Below, piece by piece: positions 1 to 7,446 of a DNA stretch of 64,000 nucleotides (position 1 is the stretch's first letter; the number at the start of each line of letters is the position of its first letter). Origin of the DNA: Streptomyces sp. RerS4 (GTDB taxonomy: Bacteria; Actinomycetota; Actinomycetes; Streptomycetales; Streptomycetaceae); assembly GCF_023515955.1 (NCBI RefSeq), contig NZ_CP097322.1, forward strand, positions 992,001 to 1,056,000. The letters are read 5' to 3'. The notes below the pieces were generated by a model. The model was given only the letters and a program-made list of their open reading frames with translations. It was not told the origin of the DNA and did no database searches. The translations under genes were made by a program, and so were the position numbers.

Positions 1-70
1 CCGATGGGATCTCCTCGGACAGTGGCACCATTGAGCGCCGTCCGGGTGGTCACCGCAAGCGGAGGATGCC

Positions 71-76
71 TACGGT
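71..76 (+). promoter_or_regulatory. possible -10 element of a leaderless promoter
   Basis: TACGGT fits the TAnnnT -10 pattern and ends 6 nt before the GTG at 83, so transcription could begin at or next to the start codon. No convincing -35 is seen at the usual distance. Confidence 0.35.
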
Positions 77-82
77 TGACGC

Positions 83-1348
83 GTGAGCCCTACCTCGGCG
101 AGCCCCACCCCCACGAGCGTCACCTCCCCGAAGGCCTGGTGCGACGCGCTCGCGGCCGTCGTGGCCGGGTTCGCCGTGATGACCGCGGTGGCCGCCGCCG
201 GGTTGGCCTTCGCCGGAGCGGGCGAACTGCCGGGCGGTGCCTTCCCCCGCGTCGTGGCCGCGGTCGTCGTGATGGCCGCCGGTGGCGCGGTCGAGGTCAC
301 CGGCGGAGCCGGGCTCCTGGCCGAGGCCGACGTGAGCCTGTCCGTGCTCCCGCTGTCGGTGAGTCTGGCGGGCGCGCTCGTCACCGGCTGCCTGTTCCTG
401 CGTCCGCTGTGCCATCACGCGGTGATCCGGTCCGGCGAACTCCTCGCCCGCGCCGCCCAGGCGATCGTGCTCTGGCTCGTCGCCCTCGTCGTCTTCGCGC
501 TCCTGGCCCGTCGGACGTTCGGGCTCGTCACCGGCGACTCGCCCCTCGCGGAGATCGGCGAGATCGTCGACGCCGCCCCGACGGTGGGTTTCCGCGCCGA
601 CGTACCCGCCACCCTCGGTTTCGGACTGCTGTGGATCCTGGGCCTGTTGGTGATCTCCCTCCTGGTCTCCCGCCGGGCGCCGCTGCCCGCCGGCCTGCTC
701 CGCTTCCACACCGCCGTCCGCCCGGCCGCGTTCGCGACGACCGTGCTGCTCCTCGCGTATGTGGCCGTCGGCGCCGTCGTCGGCCTGGTGGTGGCCCTCA
801 CCCAGGGGCACGCCGCCCGCACCCTGGCCGTGCTCCTGCTCGGGTTGCCCAACCTCGCCTGGCTCGCCCTCACCCTCGGCTTCGGCGGCGCCTGGCAGGG
901 CAGGGTGGAAGGGCCGTTCGGGCTGCCGATGCCGCAGCTGCTGGATCAGGTGCTGCGCGGCTCGGCCCCGTCCTCCGTCGACGTGGCCACCCTCGCCGAG
1001 CGGGATCCCCGGGCGTGGTGGCTGGTCGTGGTGGCGGCCGTGCTGCTGCTCTGTACGGGCGTGCTGGCCGCCGTACGCTCCCCCGCGCGCGTTCCCGCCT
1101 GGCGGCACGCGCTGCACCTGGCGGTGGCGCTCGCCCTGGCCACCGTGACGGTCTGTCTGCTGGCACGTGTTAACGCGCAGTTCGGCCTGACGCTCCTCGG
1201 CATCGGCGACATCGGTGGCCTCGGCGGCTCCGTCGAGCTGACCCCACTCCTGTGGCGCACCACCGCCCTAGCCCTGCTGTGGGGCGCCGTCGCGGGCTTC
1301 CTCGGAGCGGTCCTGGCCCGTCCCCTGCGCCACCGCGGCCGGATCTGA
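83..1348 (+). CDS. streptophobe-like polytopic membrane protein
   Basis: A 421-residue, very hydrophobic protein with about ten predicted membrane segments separated by short Arg-containing loops; no catalytic motif is visible. Size and composition match the streptophobe family of streptomycetes, whose function is not known to me. It starts at GTG 83, 7 nt after a -10-like TACGGT and without a clear ribosome site, which fits a leaderless mRNA. It converges with the kinase operon ending at 1387, leaving only 38 bp between stops. Neighbourhood with FHA and kinase genes suggests a link to envelope signalling, but that is inference. Family assignment is from overall character, so moderately sure. 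Confidence 0.75.
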   Translation: MSPTSASPTPTSVTSPKAWCDALAAVVAGFAVMTAVAAAGLAFAGAGELPGGAFPRVVAAVVVMAAGGAVEVTGGAGLLAEADVSLSVLPLSVSLAGALVTGCLFLRPLCHHAVIRSGELLARAAQAIVLWLVALVVFALLARRTFGLVTGDSPLAEIGEIVDAAPTVGFRADVPATLGFGLLWILGLLVISLLVSRRAPLPAGLLRFHTAVRPAAFATTVLLLAYVAVGAVVGLVVALTQGHAARTLAVLLLGLPNLAWLALTLGFGGAWQGRVEGPFGLPMPQLLDQVLRGSAPSSVDVATLAERDPRAWWLVVVAAVLLLCTGVLAAVRSPARVPAWRHALHLAVALALATVTVCLLARVNAQFGLTLLGIGDIGGLGGSVELTPLLWRTTALALLWGAVAGFLGAVLARPLRHRGRI

Positions 1349-1386
1349 GAACACGATCCGAGAACACGTGTAACCACCCGCCCCCG

Positions 1387-2364
1387 CTACCCCCCGATCA
1401 CCGGCCGTGCCCACCCCGGCGGTTCGGGCGGCGGTCCGGCTTCCGCCCGAACCACCCGTGTCGGCGGATGCGCACGCGAACCCGCCGAACCCACCGAACC
1501 CGCCCGCCGCAGGGCCCCGGTGAACGCCAGGCAGCTCGGCCACCGGTCCTCGGGCGCCTTCGCGAGAGCCTTGGCCAGCACCGCGTCGACCGCCCCCGCG
1601 AGTTCCGGCCGGCGGGCGCTGGGCGGCGGCGGTGGATCGTACTGGTGCGCCCACAACAGGGCCATGTCGTCGTCGCGTCGGAAGGGCGGGCCGCCGGCCA
1701 GCATCTCGTGGACGACGCACCCCAGGCTGTAGACGTCGCAGCGCCCGTCCACCGGCTTGCCGGCGATCTGCTCGGGCGCCACGTAGTCCAGGGTGCCGAC
1801 GAACTGCCCGACGCTCGTGAACCCGCTCAGCGAGAGGGACTTCTTCGTCAGCCCGAAGTCCGTGAGGTACACGTGTTCGGGGTGTTCGCTGTCGGTCCCC
1901 TCCGCCACCAGGATGTTGCCGGGTTTGACGTCGCGGTGGACGAGGTCGTGGGCGTGGGCGGCGTCGAGGGCCGAGGCGACCTGTCCGGCGATCCGGGCGG
2001 CCGCTTCCACCGGCAGCGGGCCGGTCCGGTCGAGCAGGGCGCGCAGGTCGTGTCCGGCGACGTAGCGCATGGCGATGTACAGGAGGCCCTCGGTCTCGCC
2101 CGCCTCGAAGACCGGCACGATGTGCGGGTGGTCGATGGCGGCGGCGACCTTCGACTCGTGCGCGAACCGCTGCCGGAAGGTGTCGTTGCGGGCGAGTTCC
2201 GGCGCGAGCACCTTCAGCGCGACCGTGCGGTCCAGGCGCAGGTCACGGGCCCGGTAGACGACGGCCATGCCGCCGCGGCCGATCTCGCTCTCGACGAGGT
2301 ACCCGGCGAGGCGCCGCCCCTCCAGGTCGGACGGTCGCCCGCCGAGTGAGTCGGCGGCGCCCAT
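1387..2364 (-). CDS. soluble Hanks-type serine/threonine protein kinase
   Basis: 325 residues. The kinase domain covers about residues 20-290: a Gly-rich loop near 29-32, ATP lysine K51, catalytic HRDVKPGN at 143-150, DFG at 169-171 and an APE motif near 196. A Pro-rich tail follows, with no membrane segment and no extracellular sensor, unlike PknB/PASTA kinases. Its ATG overlaps the stop codon of the upstream gene (TGATG), implying translational coupling, and it is the last gene of the FHA-ABC operon. By analogy with PknF and Rv1747 of Mycobacterium tuberculosis, the FHA-ABC transporter encoded first in the operon is the obvious candidate substrate. Kinase identity is certain; the substrate is inferred. 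Confidence 0.93.
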   Translation of the reverse strand: MGAADSLGGRPSDLEGRRLAGYLVESEIGRGGMAVVYRARDLRLDRTVALKVLAPELARNDTFRQRFAHESKVAAAIDHPHIVPVFEAGETEGLLYIAMRYVAGHDLRALLDRTGPLPVEAAARIAGQVASALDAAHAHDLVHRDVKPGNILVAEGTDSEHPEHVYLTDFGLTKKSLSLSGFTSVGQFVGTLDYVAPEQIAGKPVDGRCDVYSLGCVVHEMLAGGPPFRRDDDMALLWAHQYDPPPPPSARRPELAGAVDAVLAKALAKAPEDRWPSCLAFTGALRRAGSVGSAGSRAHPPTRVVRAEAGPPPEPPGWARPVIGG

Positions 2365-3089
2365 CAGGGCCCTCCCGGCTCGGGCCGCTCCACGACGCGG
2401 GTCGGATCGTGGGGCACTTCCCGTACGTCGCCCCGTGCCCCGGAATCACCCTCGCCGGGCGGCGGCTGCGGTGCGGGTGCGGCTTCCGGTCCCGTGGTGA
2501 CGGCGTACGTCGCCGGGTGACCGCCGTCGGCGTACATCCACCGCCGCGTCGTGTCGTCGTAGATCCACACGGAGGCCCCGTCGATGACGATCCCGGCGCG
2601 CAGGCCGGCCAGGGCGCGGCGGAATTCCTCACCGTCGGGGCCCGCGCTGGCGGCGCCGGGCTCGCGCTGGGCTCGTAGGGCGCCCAGGTAGCGTTCCAGC
2701 GCGTCGGCGGTGTGGGCGAGGAGCGGTTCGGGGTCGTCGGTGCGCGCGAGGGGCACGCCGAGGGTCGGCGGCGGCTGCGGGACCGCCACCAGGAGTCGGC
2801 CGTCGACCCAGGCGGACCATCCGTTGGCGCAGAGGATCTCCCCCCAATCGCCGCGCCGAGCCACCAGGCGCACGGGCAGGAAGGGGTCCAGCGGCGCGGT
2901 GGGCCGTGACGCGTCGGGGGTTTCCCAGGTGGGCAGGCCGTCCGGGGGTACGACGTGGGTGGGACGGAATTCCAAGGCGGAGGTGGCGGAGGCGCCGTAG
3001 GTGCCAGGAGTGCCGGGAGTGCCAGGAGTGCCAGGACTGCCGGGAGTGCCAGGGGTACCGGCGTTGCCCGGGTCCGCCGCGCCACTCAT
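2364..3089 (-). CDS. unknown protein with Gly-Thr-Pro-rich start, middle gene of FHA-ABC/kinase operon
   Basis: 241 residues. Residues about 8-32 are a run of near-identical GTP/GTPG triplets; the rest looks like a compact globular domain with several Trp residues and no membrane segment or signal peptide. I do not recognise the fold. The chosen ATG at 3089 lies 8 nt after the stop of the FHA-ABC gene; a longer reading frame continues upstream but only as antisense-type Arg/Pro-rich sequence inside that gene. Its stop overlaps the kinase start. Position suggests an accessory or substrate of the kinase/transporter pair, with the low-complexity Thr run a possible phosphorylation region; this is inference. 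Confidence 0.8.
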   Translation of the reverse strand: MSGAADPGNAGTPGTPGSPGTPGTPGTPGTYGASATSALEFRPTHVVPPDGLPTWETPDASRPTAPLDPFLPVRLVARRGDWGEILCANGWSAWVDGRLLVAVPQPPPTLGVPLARTDDPEPLLAHTADALERYLGALRAQREPGAASAGPDGEEFRRALAGLRAGIVIDGASVWIYDDTTRRWMYADGGHPATYAVTTGPEAAPAPQPPPGEGDSGARGDVREVPHDPTRVVERPEPGGP

Positions 3090-3097
3090 CCGACGCT

Positions 3098-5587
3098 CTA
3101 CTTCCGCATGATCGCGGGCTCGTGCCGCCGCAGCAGCCGCGCGACCAGCACTCCGAACAGCACGGACAGGGCGACCAGCATGCCCATGTTCAGCAGCCAG
3201 ACCCCACCTGAGTGGGCGAAGAGGGGGTCGTCGGTGAGGGGGCCGGGGACGATCCGGCCGAGGTCGATGGTGCCGGCCATGGCGCCGAGCGCCCAGCGCG
3301 CGGGAACGAACCAGGCGAGTTGTTCGATCACGGGCACACCCGCGAGCTGGAGGAGGGCCCCGCAGAAGACCACCTGCACGATGGCGAGCAGGACCAGCAG
3401 CGGCATGGTGACCTCTTCCTTCGTGACGAGGGCGGAGACCAGGAGGCCGAGCATCATCGCGGTGAAGGAGAGGAGGGCGACGGCGAGGGTGATCTCGACG
3501 AGGGTCGCCAGGAAGACCCCGGAGGCCTCCGGGGGGCTCTGTTTCACGCCGAAGAGGCCGACGAGGGTCAGGACCACGGCCTGGGCGACCGTGATGGTCC
3601 CGAGGACGACGACCTTGGACATCAGGTAGGCGGACCTGGAGAGCCCGACGGCGCGTTCCCGCTGGTAGATGACGCGTTCCTTGACGAGTTCGCGCACGGC
3701 GTTGGCCGCGCCGGTCAGGACGCCGCCCACGCACAGGATGAGCAGCGCGTTCATCGCCGTCTCCCGCGTGAGGGTACCGCCGGCGAGGGCGCGGGCCATG
3801 GCTCCCATCACGAACGGCAGCGCGATCATGATGGCGAGGAAGGTGCGGTCGGCGCCGAGGGCGGCGGCGTAGCGGCGTACGAGGGTGGAGAGTTGGGAGC
3901 CCCAGCTCTGGGCCTTGGGCGGGGCGGGAGCGAAGCCGGCCGGGCCGGGCGGGGTGGTGTCGGTCCGGGAGCGGGCGGCGGCGCCGGCCACGTAGGCGCG
4001 GTACTGGGGGGAGGCGGCGTACTGGCCGGCCCAGTCGCGGTCCTGTTGGTTCTCGAAGGCCTCGAAGGCCTCCGGCCACTGGTCGAAGCCGAAGAAGTCG
4101 AGGGCCTCCTCGGGGGGTCCGAACCAGGCGATGCGGCCTCCGGGGGCCAGGACGAGCAGCCGGTCGCAGACGTCGAGGCTGAGCACGCTGTGGGTGACGA
4201 CGATGACGGTGCGGCCGTCGTCGGCGAGGCCGCGCAGCATGTGCATGACGGAGCGGTCCATGCCGGGGTCGAGGCCGGAGGTCGGTTCGTCGAGGAAGAG
4301 CAGGGAGGGTTTAGTGAGGAGTTCGAGGGCGACGGAGACGCGTTTGCGCTGGCCGCCGGAGAGGCTGTGGATGGGCTGGTCGACGCGTTGACGCAGGCCG
4401 AGTTCGGTGATGACCTCGTCTACGCGGGCCTGGCGTTCGGCTTTGGCGGTGTCCTGGGGGAAGCGCAGTTCGGCGGCGTACGTGAGGGCGCGGCGGACGG
4501 TGAGCTGGGCGTGCAGGATGTCGTCCTGGGGGACGAGGCCGATGCGGCTTCGTAGTTCGGCGTAGTCGCGGTAGAGGTCGCGGCCGTCGTAGAGGACGGT
4601 GCCGTGGTCGGCGGGGCGTAGTCCGGTGAGGGCGCCGAGGAGGGTGGATTTCCCGGCGCCGCTGGGTCCGACGACGGCGAGCAGGCATTTGGTGCCGACG
4701 GGGAAGGAGACGTGGTCGAGGAGGGTCTTGCGGCCGTGGTCGACGGCGACGGCGAGGTCCTGGACGTCGAGGGAGACCTCGCCGGTGTCGACGTATTCCT
4801 GGAGCCGGTCGCCGACCAGGCAGAAGGCGGAACGGCCGATGCCGACGATGTCACCCTCGGCGATGCGGGCGCGGTCTACGGGGACGCCGTTGAGGTAGGT
4901 GCCGTTGTGGCTGCCGAGGTCGACGATCTCGCGGGTGCCGTCGGGGAGGGCGCGCAGTTCGGCGTGGCGGCGGGAGACGACGAGGTCGTCGATGACGAGG
5001 TCGTTGCCGGGGGCGCGGCCGATGCGCAGGGTGGTGCGGGCGGGGAGCGGGCGGATGTTGGTCGGGCTGCGGAAGGTGCCGGTGTGGGAGGGGTCCGAGA
5101 CCCGGGAGGGGCGGGCGTCGTCGGCCGGGCGGAGGTCGGCCGGGCGGAGGTCGGCCGGGCGGAGGTCGGCCGGGCGGAGGTCGGCCGGGCCGGCACCGGC
5201 CGAGCGAAGGTCAGCCGGGCCGGGGTCGACCGCCGGGGCGGGGGCGCCCTGGGGCGCGCGGGGCGGCGTACGGTCGCGGAGGCGGGCGCGGGGGCCGTCG
5301 TCCGCGCTGCCGAAGCGCAGTTCGCTGCCTGGGCCGACGGTCCACGCGTGGACGCGGTGGCCGTCGGCCCAGGTGCCGTTGGTGCTGTTCTCGTCCTCGA
5401 CGGTCCAGTGGTCGCCGTCGGGGCGCAGGATCGCGTGGTGCCAGGAGACACGGGCGTCGTCGAGGCAGATCTCGCAGAGGGGGTCTCTGCCGACGTGGTA
5501 GGTCCGGCCCGGACTCATCTCGGTGGAGCCCTCGGCGGTCTCCAGGACGAGTGCGGGCGCGGTCGGCACACCGGGGCGCTGGACCAT
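3098..5587 (-). CDS. FHA-FHA-ABC transporter fusion (Rv1747-like)
   Basis: 829 residues. Order: FHA domain 1 (about 20-100, GRD...SWHH...STNGT), a low-complexity linker made of PADLR repeats, FHA domain 2 (about 180-260, GR...SRRH...SHNGT), an ABC ATPase (Walker A GPSGAGKST, signature LSGGQ, Walker B LLFLDE) and a C-terminal ABC-2 membrane domain with about six segments. This is the ABCG-like half-transporter layout of M. tuberculosis Rv1747, where FHA domains bind phosphothreonines set by PknF. The kinase at 1387-2364 is co-transcribed. The start is ATG 5587; an in-frame upstream extension of 39 residues reads as non-coding. Exported substrate unknown; in mycobacteria a cell-wall or lipid compound has been proposed. 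Confidence 0.93.
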   Translation of the reverse strand: MVQRPGVPTAPALVLETAEGSTEMSPGRTYHVGRDPLCEICLDDARVSWHHAILRPDGDHWTVEDENSTNGTWADGHRVHAWTVGPGSELRFGSADDGPRARLRDRTPPRAPQGAPAPAVDPGPADLRSAGAGPADLRPADLRPADLRPADLRPADDARPSRVSDPSHTGTFRSPTNIRPLPARTTLRIGRAPGNDLVIDDLVVSRRHAELRALPDGTREIVDLGSHNGTYLNGVPVDRARIAEGDIVGIGRSAFCLVGDRLQEYVDTGEVSLDVQDLAVAVDHGRKTLLDHVSFPVGTKCLLAVVGPSGAGKSTLLGALTGLRPADHGTVLYDGRDLYRDYAELRSRIGLVPQDDILHAQLTVRRALTYAAELRFPQDTAKAERQARVDEVITELGLRQRVDQPIHSLSGGQRKRVSVALELLTKPSLLFLDEPTSGLDPGMDRSVMHMLRGLADDGRTVIVVTHSVLSLDVCDRLLVLAPGGRIAWFGPPEEALDFFGFDQWPEAFEAFENQQDRDWAGQYAASPQYRAYVAGAAARSRTDTTPPGPAGFAPAPPKAQSWGSQLSTLVRRYAAALGADRTFLAIMIALPFVMGAMARALAGGTLTRETAMNALLILCVGGVLTGAANAVRELVKERVIYQRERAVGLSRSAYLMSKVVVLGTITVAQAVVLTLVGLFGVKQSPPEASGVFLATLVEITLAVALLSFTAMMLGLLVSALVTKEEVTMPLLVLLAIVQVVFCGALLQLAGVPVIEQLAWFVPARWALGAMAGTIDLGRIVPGPLTDDPLFAHSGGVWLLNMGMLVALSVLFGVLVARLLRRHEPAIMRK
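5121..5180 (+). repeat. four perfect 15-bp tandem repeats inside the FHA-ABC gene
   Basis: The unit tcggccgggcggagg occurs four times in a row and degenerate copies continue to about 5223. On the coding minus strand it encodes repeated PADLR, forming the linker between the two FHA domains. In-frame length changes would alter linker length without breaking the gene. Confidence 0.9.
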
Positions 5588-5655
5588 GCAGAGATTTTCC
5601 CACGATCCGCCGGCGCCGGCATAACCGCAGGTCAGAGCGTGCTTATGGGTAATGA

Positions 5656-5670
5656 CAACGGTCCCCGTTG
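5656..5670. promoter_or_regulatory. perfect inverted repeat in the FHA-ABC / CDF divergent promoter region
   Basis: CAACGG, a 3-nt spacer and CCGTTG form a perfect dyad about 70 bp from either start codon. It sits before a metal exporter gene, so a zinc-responsive site (Zur activates zitB in S. coelicolor) is one idea, but it does not match a Zur box well enough to name. Confidence 0.4.
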
Positions 5671-5742
5671 CAGCCTTTGCCGTTCCGCGCGCGGTGCGCT
5701 TCACTTCACGCGACGGGACCGGACAGACGGGGGATGGATGCG

Positions 5743-6822
5743 ATGAGCGGACACGATCACGGCGGGCGGCACGACCACGCCGAGCACGGCGGGGACGGGC
5801 ACAACCACGCCGGGCAGGACCACGCCGGACAGAAGCACGCCGGACACGGCCACGCCGGGCACAGTCACGGCGTGGACCCGAACGCCGACCGGCGGTGGCT
5901 CGCGATCGCTCTCGGCCTCATCGGCGGCTTCATGGCCGTCGAGGTGGTCATCGGTGTCATCGCCCGGTCCCTGGCGCTGATCTCCGACGCCGCGCACATG
6001 CTGACCGACGCCGTCTCGATCGTGCTGGCGTTGATCGCGATGCGGCTGGCGGCGCGGCCGGCGCGCGGCGGGTTCACGTTCGGCCTCAAGCGGGCGGAGA
6101 TACTCTCCGCGCAGGCGAACGGGCTGACGTTGCTGCTCTTGGCGGTGTGGCTGGCCTACGAGGCGGTGCGGCGGCTGCTGGACCCGCCGCCGGTCGCGGG
6201 CGGGTTGGTGCTGGTCACGGCGCTGGCGGGGATCGTCGTCAACGTGGCGGCGGCCTGGTGCATCTCGCGGGCGAACCGGTCCTCGCTGGCGGTGGAGGGC
6301 GCCTACCAGCACATCCTGAACGACCTGTTCGCCTTCATCGGGACGGCGGTCTCCGGTCTGATCGTCCTCACCACGGGCTTCGCGCAGGCCGACGCGATCG
6401 CCACGCTCGTGGTGGTGGCGCTGATGGTGAAGGCGGGCTACGGCCTGGTGCGGGAGTCCGGACGGATCTTCCTGGAGGCCGCTCCGGCGCACCTGGATCC
6501 GGACGCGGTCGGCGACCGGCTCGTGGGGCATCCGCCGGTGACGGAGGTCCACGACCTGCACATCTGGACGATCACCTCCGGGCAGGCGGCCCTGTCCGCA
6601 CACGTGCTGGTGGAGCCGGCGGGCGACTGCCACGCCGTACGCCGCGACCTGGAGGGGATGCTGGCGAAGGAGTACGGGATCACCCACACGACCCTCCAGG
6701 TGGATCACGTCCAGGACACCCTGCTGTCGGTGGGCCGGGCGGGCGAGGGGCCGGACGACGGCGGCCCGCACTGCGGGGACCCCCACGGCCCCGTCCACCG
6801 CCAGGGCCCGCACGCGCACTGA
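5743..6822 (+). CDS. cation diffusion facilitator (CDF) metal exporter, CzcD/ZitB type
   Basis: 359 residues. The first 45 are extremely His/Gly-rich (repeated H-A-G-H-type units), a cytoplasmic metal-binding region. Six membrane segments follow, including the CDF motif with SDAAHMLTDA in TM2 and HILND in TM5, then a cytoplasmic C-terminal domain with VHDLHIW. These features indicate a proton-driven Zn(II)/Cd(II)/Co(II) exporter of the plasma membrane. ATG 5743 is preferred over ATG 5734 because GGGGGA lies about 8 nt upstream of it. The gene is divergent from the FHA-ABC operon, with an inverted repeat in the gap. Metal specificity cannot be told from sequence; zinc is most likely. Confidence 0.93.
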   Translation: MSGHDHGGRHDHAEHGGDGHNHAGQDHAGQKHAGHGHAGHSHGVDPNADRRWLAIALGLIGGFMAVEVVIGVIARSLALISDAAHMLTDAVSIVLALIAMRLAARPARGGFTFGLKRAEILSAQANGLTLLLLAVWLAYEAVRRLLDPPPVAGGLVLVTALAGIVVNVAAAWCISRANRSSLAVEGAYQHILNDLFAFIGTAVSGLIVLTTGFAQADAIATLVVVALMVKAGYGLVRESGRIFLEAAPAHLDPDAVGDRLVGHPPVTEVHDLHIWTITSGQAALSAHVLVEPAGDCHAVRRDLEGMLAKEYGITHTTLQVDHVQDTLLSVGRAGEGPDDGGPHCGDPHGPVHRQGPHAH

Positions 6823-6882
6823 CCTGGAAGGTGTCCGGGCGGGCGGGGTAGGCCGGGCCCCGGGCGGGGGAGGTATGGGGCC

Positions 6883-7398
6883 ATGACCGGACCGAAGAGG
6901 TACAAGCGCAGCGCCGGGCTGCTGCTGTTCCGCCGTACGGGGGACCCCGCCGCGTCGGCACCGGAGCCGACGGCGGGGCCGGGCGTCGAGGTGTTGCTCG
7001 GGCACATGGGCGGTCCCCTGTGGGCGGGGCGTGACGCGGGCAGTTGGGTCGTCCCCAAGGGCGAGTACGCGCCGGACGAGACGCCCCGGGACGCGGCCCG
7101 CCGCGAGTTCACCGAGGAACTGGGCCTGCCGCCGCCGGAGGGCACGTACCTGCCGCTGGGCGAGGTGCGCCTGAGCAGCGGGAAGCTGGTGACGGTGTGG
7201 GCGGTGGAGGCGGATCTCGATCCGGCGCTGGTGGTGCCGGGGACCTTCACGATGGAGTGGCCTCCGCACTCGGGGCGTGAGCAGGAGTTTCCCGAGTTGG
7301 ATCGGGTGGCCTGGTTCACGCCGGAGGCGGCCCGAAAAAAGATGATGATCTCTCAAATGCCTTTTCTGGACAGGTTGTTGGCGTTACTGGACGGTTGA
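6883..7398 (+). CDS. Nudix hydrolase with a TTA codon near its end
   Basis: 171 residues, a single Nudix domain; the box begins at GEYAPDE, continues with REFTEELGL and contains the REXXEE metal-binding core. Overall it resembles Ap4A/NTP pyrophosphohydrolases of the MutT type, hydrolysing a nucleoside diphosphate linked to a moiety X; substrate unknown. GGGGAGGT about 8 nt before ATG 6883 supports the start. The fourth codon from the end is TTA (7384-7386), a codon very rare in streptomycetes and read by the bldA tRNA, so full translation may depend on developmental stage. It is followed closely by the Tm-1-like gene, which also has a TTA codon. Confidence 0.9.
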   Translation: MTGPKRYKRSAGLLLFRRTGDPAASAPEPTAGPGVEVLLGHMGGPLWAGRDAGSWVVPKGEYAPDETPRDAARREFTEELGLPPPEGTYLPLGEVRLSSGKLVTVWAVEADLDPALVVPGTFTMEWPPHSGREQEFPELDRVAWFTPEAARKKMMISQMPFLDRLLALLDG

Positions 7399-7446
7399 CC
7401 CGACCTTTACTTGCCGGCAAACCCCACCTGCGTGGACATTGCACAT

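Noticed and set aside
1252..2349. 365-residue plus-strand open frame across the kinase gene
   Set aside because: Antisense shadow of the kinase: Arg/Asp/Gln-rich, no homology-like motifs, wrong codon bias.
3212..4555. 447-residue acidic plus-strand frame inside the FHA-ABC gene
   Set aside because: Composition (Glu/Gly/Asp runs) is that of a GC-rich antisense frame; the minus strand has all ABC and FHA motifs.
5651..5672. Zur box before the CDF exporter
   Set aside because: A real dyad exists but its arms do not match a Zur site closely; kept only as an unnamed inverted repeat.
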